A stretch of DNA of 9,643 nt from JABMOV01 sp964344305 (GTDB lineage Bacteria; Fidelibacterota; Marinisomatia; Marinisomatales; JABMOV01): the NCBI GenBank assembly GCA_964344305.1, contig CAYFMT010000037.1:1-9643 (forward strand). The letters are read 5' to 3'. Each line of letters begins with the position of its first letter. Position 1 is the stretch's first letter. Below the pieces are notes generated by a model. The model was given only the letters and a program-made list of their open reading frames with translations, had not been told where the DNA came from and did no database searches. Both the position numbers and the translations under genes were made by a program. This document shows, piece after piece, positions 7,441 to 9,643 of the stretch.

Positions 7441-7468
7441 ATTGAAATGGTCTTGAGACCATTTCAAT
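7441..7468 (-). terminator. 13-bp perfect hairpin overlapping the end of the TPR operon
   Basis: ATTGAAATGGTCT (7441-7453) and AGACCATTTCAAT (7456-7468) are perfectly complementary with only TG between them, the strongest hairpin in the window. It starts within the final codons and stop (TGA at 7464-7466) of the last gene of the minus-strand operon and is followed in that direction by a long A/T stretch, but not a clean U-run. It is a likely terminator or 3'-end stabiliser. It also shares GAAATGGTC/GACCATTTC with the hairpin at 7031-7058, so it may be a mobile repeat recruited as a terminator. Confidence 0.6.
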
Positions 7469-8294
7469 CAAAAAGATCATTAAAAACATCTATGGGCTTC
7501 TGATGTTTCGACACAATTTCCAGGAGCATATCCCCTGTCCTATCAATATTCTCCCGAAGAATCTGTGTTTCCATACGGTAAATAGACCCCGGGGCATATC
7601 GCGTGTATAATAGAAAAAATTTCATGGTAGCTGTTGCATAAGCCTTCTGGTAAACATCCCAGAGGATACTTCCTCCAATTCCGCCAACGAGCAAGAACGA
7701 GATGGATGCATTTTTACGGTCACCGGCGTACCATTGACCCCACCCTGGAATGATTCTGGAAAGCCATCTGGCCTTTAATGGATTTGTGTGTTTGTAAGAT
7801 TTAACAGTCAGAATATCCTGAGTGATAGACTGACTTGTGACACAGCTTGAATCCTCAGCAAGAACTGATAATCCATTATCCCAATCGGATTGATAGAAAT
7901 ATGTCCAAGCCCGCACGTATTGTATATCATGATGGGCTTCATGATCCAGTCCCATCATCTCCAATTCATTCAATACCTGTCGAAATGCGTCATAATTGTA
8001 TGTGTCCCAGTGTATGTTGCCCAACAGGGTCAATGCATTTTTTCTGTCTGAAACGGTAGTGGGTTTTGCCAATAGATCCAATAGAAGTGATTCGGATTCT
8101 GACAATTCTCCCTCGTGATAGAGTGCCGTTGCCAGCCCAATGGAGTTTTTGGTCAGATCACCATTTTTATGAAATATGGCTCGCTTGTATTCAGTTGTGG
8201 CATCGTAGTACAATCCCTTTTCAAGAAAGAAATCGCCTACAGATTGTGAAAGTGATAACCCTAAAAAACAAAAACAGATGAAATAGTGACGCAT
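7464..8294 (-). CDS. Exported TPR protein with C-terminal PGWGQWYAG membrane motif (DUF5683-like)
   Basis: This protein is not assigned a function. Its 276 residues begin with a short signal peptide (MRHYFICFCFLGLSLS, cleavage near residue 16-19). Helical repeats resembling tetratricopeptide units follow, from about 22 to 140 (for example GLYYDATTEYKRAIF and GLATALYHEGELSESESLL). At 178-192 is LSRIIPGWGQWYAGD, the P-G-x-G-Q-x-Y-x-G signature I know from DUF5683 and related small membrane domains. It leads into two hydrophobic segments (about 197-213 and 218-232) and a polar tail. TPRs normally bind proteins, so a periplasm-facing scaffold anchored in the inner membrane is a fair inference. 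The ATG overlaps the upstream TAA by one base (TAATG), implying coupled translation. A 13-bp hairpin closes the operon. The layout matches the preceding gene, suggesting old duplication. Expression and topology are unverified. Confidence 0.85.
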   Translation of the reverse strand: MRHYFICFCFLGLSLSQSVGDFFLEKGLYYDATTEYKRAIFHKNGDLTKNSIGLATALYHEGELSESESLLLDLLAKPTTVSDRKNALTLLGNIHWDTYNYDAFRQVLNELEMMGLDHEAHHDIQYVRAWTYFYQSDWDNGLSVLAEDSSCVTSQSITQDILTVKSYKHTNPLKARWLSRIIPGWGQWYAGDRKNASISFLLVGGIGGSILWDVYQKAYATATMKFFLLYTRYAPGSIYRMETQILRENIDRTGDMLLEIVSKHQKPIDVFNDLFD

Positions 8295-9124
8295 TAGTTA
8301 AGCCAGTCCAGCCGAATGGATTCAGGTCGAAGTTCCTCCAGGTCTCTATACCAGTTTTCCTCAATCTGATCATTGTATTTTTCTACTCCGGTATAGCTCC
8401 CATAGATAGTCCCAGCATAGAAACCAAGGGTCATCATCCGAGTAATGGCACTGAAATATATCCTGCCTTCCTGTTCTGAATAATAACTGGCGAGTCCGGC
8501 TCCAATTGTAAAAACACAGGCATATAATCCATCCATTACTCGACCATGATAGACTTTCCCAAGCCCTGGAACTACCGACGATAATACACCTGCAACAATG
8601 GGTGACTTCGTTGAAAGTGAACGATGGTTCAGTCTAAGGTATTGTGCCAGTAATAGACTGTCCTTGACAAATTTCTGAATGGTATTGTCCGATATTGAAT
8701 TCCCTAATCTTGATTGAGAATAATAATGGTAAAAAAATGAAATATCATTCTCTGGCGATATGACTGCCAGCGCTTCCCAGTCCTTAGCCAGGTACAGATT
8801 CTCCAACTTCTTTCGGTCAGCAAAATAAACTAATTCCTCATTCTCGGTTCTTGTAGACAATTCCCAAAAACGATCTGCGGCGATTTGATAGTCACTCAGC
8901 CTTTGATAACAATCCCCAATGATGAACTGAGCCGTATCATTGAATGATTCAGTGAGATACTGATATCTCTCCAGTTCAGCGATGGCGCGACGATAATCAC
9001 CCTCATTGTATAAATGTATCCCAAAAGCTTTGATGTCAGTTGGGCTCAGCATATTGGTTACAAGGTTGGTTTGTCCAATGCACAATGACAGGATAAGTAT
9101 GAAGGGTAAGAAATATCTTTTCAC
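8294..9124 (-). CDS. Exported TPR protein with C-terminal PGLGKVYHGR membrane motif
   Basis: Function is unknown. The start is GTG (9122-9124), chosen because it is followed at once by a good signal peptide (KRYFLPFILILSLCIGQ). C15 is not in a proper lipobox (LSLC), so type I cleavage near residue 17 is likelier than lipidation. TPR-like helices occupy about 31-90 (IHLYNEGDYRRAIAELERYQ, GDCYQRLSDYQIAADRFWEL), followed by further helices to about 165. The motif SSVVPGLGKVYHGRVMDGL (182-200) opens a hydrophobic region of about 199-245 with small-residue-rich segments (TIGAGLASYY, FYAGTIYGSYTG). The family pattern PGxG(K/Q)xYxGR is known from exported TPR proteins of several Gram-negative phyla that are often found beside YidD-domain genes. 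Seventeen bases separate it from the yidD-like gene, and it overlaps the next gene by one base. No clear Shine-Dalgarno site is visible. It is probably an envelope protein acting with both neighbours. Confidence 0.87.
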   Translation of the reverse strand: MKRYFLPFILILSLCIGQTNLVTNMLSPTDIKAFGIHLYNEGDYRRAIAELERYQYLTESFNDTAQFIIGDCYQRLSDYQIAADRFWELSTRTENEELVYFADRKKLENLYLAKDWEALAVISPENDISFFYHYYSQSRLGNSISDNTIQKFVKDSLLLAQYLRLNHRSLSTKSPIVAGVLSSVVPGLGKVYHGRVMDGLYACVFTIGAGLASYYSEQEGRIYFSAITRMMTLGFYAGTIYGSYTGVEKYNDQIEENWYRDLEELRPESIRLDWLN

Positions 9125-9141
9125 AGAAATCGAGGTTTGTT

Positions 9142-9510
9142 TTATATAGGATCGACCAGTTTTTTCCCGTTAAAAGGGTAATGGTCAATAGAGAATGTAT
9201 GACACCGTAATAAGCGATCGCTTGTAAGAAGAATTCCCTTTATAAATCCATGTTTATGTAGGGCACCTGTGGCATAATGGGAGCAGGAAGGTTCAAATAC
9301 ACAGGATGGGCCATCCTGTGTGGATACAAATATCTGATACATACGAATCAAGAACAGACTGTAATCAGAAAGGAGACCGGATGGTTGCCGATCTCCTTCT
9401 GATAATTCGTGACTCTCAAATTTTTCCGGTGTGGCTTCCCCAAACGAAAATGACAGGAAGAAAACCAGAAAAATGAGAACGGGAGAAATTCTACTTGCGC
9501 AGTCCTTCAG
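9142..9510 (-). CDS. Exported YidD-domain protein (membrane protein insertion efficiency factor-like)
   Basis: The YidD core is clear: GPSCVFEPSCSHYATGALHK, then HGFIKGILLTSDRLLRCHTF. It has the three family cysteines (C70, C76, C103 counted from CTG) and a final YPFNGKKLVDPI in place of the usual GGYDPVP. Canonical YidD is a small inner-membrane-bound cytoplasmic protein, encoded between rnpA and yidC, that aids YidC/Sec insertion; neither gene is here. The frame extends upstream of the TTG at 9349-9351 through a strongly hydrophobic stretch (SPVLIFLVFFLSFSFG) resembling a signal peptide or anchor. That extended frame has no ATG, GTG or TTG before its upstream stop. I therefore tentatively place the start at CTG 9508-9510, preceded by GGAG ten bases away. 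ATT (9487-9489) or a sequencing error are alternatives. With the TTG start the product is only 69 residues and loses the hydrophobic segment. It is first in a three-gene operon. Confidence 0.75.
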   Translation of the reverse strand: MKDCASRISPVLIFLVFFLSFSFGEATPEKFESHELSEGDRQPSGLLSDYSLFLIRMYQIFVSTQDGPSCVFEPSCSHYATGALHKHGFIKGILLTSDRLLRCHTFSIDHYPFNGKKLVDPI

Positions 9511-9589
9511 CGACTTCGATCTCCGTCATGGTTTTGCCCTTATATGCTTCAAGGGCTGGCAAAATACGCAGACATGGGATGAGTCCCAG
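9491..9589 (-). pseudogene. C-terminal remnant of an unrecognised gene, cut by the right-hand IS
   Basis: An open frame of 33 codons runs from the inferred IS boundary to a TAG at 9491-9493. It ends ILPALEAYKGKTMTEIEVAE followed by GLRK. The composition is protein-like and the frame lies directly upstream of, and overlaps by about 20 bases, the proposed start of the yidD-like gene, as an operon partner would. I do not recognise the family. The 5' part would have been removed or separated by the IS. It may simply be a chance open frame. Confidence 0.3.
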
Positions 9590-9616
9590 TGAACGTACGA
9601 GGACCTCGGTTACACA
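9590..9616 (-). repeat. IS terminal segment, right copy
   Basis: This is the partner of the repeat at 214-240, on the opposite strand. It shares GTGT, ACC, GTCCT and ACGTTCA in the same order and spacing without gaps, and similarity stops after CGTTCA in both. It marks the likely boundary between the IS and the truncated chromosomal gene. Confidence 0.5.
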
Positions 9617-9643
9617 TTAGTGGTTAAGATTTCATAACATATT
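9590..9643 (-). mobile_element. End of a second IS related to the left one, in inverted orientation, cut by the window edge
   Basis: Read on the minus strand, the window opens with codons Asn-Met-Leu-TGA (9643-9632), the same last three residues as the transposase at the left edge. After 15 further bases comes a 27-base segment (9616-9590) matching the left IS terminus at 21 of 27 positions, with GTCCT.G.ACGTTCA the best part. The two copies differ enough to be distinct members of one IS family. Only 54 bases are visible, so confidence is moderate. Confidence 0.5.

Larger units (their letters stand above)
6979..7468. mobile_element. Non-autonomous REP/RAYT-like island: four hairpins around a deleted Y1 transposase
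   Basis: The whole gap between mtaB and the TPR operon is filled by paired palindromes on both sides of a shrunken REP-associated transposase frame. Each flank reads, on the + strand, a G/C-containing hairpin, then a run of A/T (7013-7030 and 7410-7440), then a hairpin built on GAAATGGTC...GA(C/T)CATTTC. In addition, GATTTCTYAGTCCRGAT occurs at 6982-6998 (+) and 7387-7403 (-) with 15 of 17 identities, acting like terminal inverted repeats. This arrangement resembles REP/BIME elements mobilised by RAYT enzymes. Classification and exact edges are inference, because no second genomic copy is visible here. Confidence 0.5.

Noticed and set aside
6979..7468. CRISPR array
   Set aside because: The repeats are few, palindromic, of two types and unevenly spaced, with no series of equal spacers and no cas genes.
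8294..9124. Lipoprotein signal at C15 of the first TPR protein
   Set aside because: The residues before the cysteine are L-S-L, without the small residue at -1 that a lipobox requires; an ordinary signal peptidase I site nearby fits better.
1..9643. Phage, toxin-antitoxin or anti-phage defence system
   Set aside because: No integrase of phage type, nuclease, toxin-like small gene pair or defence-associated domain is seen; the accessory content is limited to IS ends and the RAYT island.

Overview
The window looks like chromosomal DNA from an uncultured bacterium of the Fibrobacterota-Chlorobiota-Bacteroidota (FCB) type, most plausibly Candidatus Marinimicrobia (SAR406) or a neighbour. This is inferred from gene content: a single-chain glycine decarboxylase, an MtaB/ABC-F pair, and exported TPR proteins carrying a PGxGxxYxG membrane motif. 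It is also inferred from the rarity of strong Shine-Dalgarno sites. No rRNA or other marker gene is present to prove it.

Layout. Bases 1-240 are the 3' end of an insertion sequence: a transposase C-terminus on + followed by its terminal repeat. It abuts a minus-strand response regulator whose C-terminus has been replaced by IS-derived codons (204-641). A 205-bp divergent spacer with palindromes precedes gcvP (847-3693, +), a complete P-protein of the glycine cleavage system. Convergent to it is a minus-strand pair read mtaB (5617-6930) then an ABC-F ATPase (3744-5630). Their reading frames overlap by 14 bp, so a tRNA modification enzyme and a ribosome-associated factor are made together.

Upstream of mtaB lies a roughly 490-bp island (6979-7468). 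It holds four hairpins and an internally deleted REP-associated (Y1/HUH) transposase, with a shared 17-bp core in inverted orientation on either side. The last hairpin begins at the stop codon of the next gene and may serve as its terminator.

The right third (7464-about 9510) is a minus-strand three-gene operon: an exported YidD-domain protein, then two 276-residue proteins. Each of the two has a signal peptide, TPR-like helices and a C-terminal membrane segment opened by a PG[LW]G[KQ].Y.G motif. The first two genes are 17 bp apart and the second and third overlap by one base. I infer an envelope-associated complex; its function is unknown.

The right edge (9590-9643) ends in the terminus of a second IS related to the left one, in opposite orientation. 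It truncates a short unrecognised coding remnant upstream of the yidD-like gene. The window is therefore bounded by two inverted, inward-facing ends of related but non-identical IS elements.
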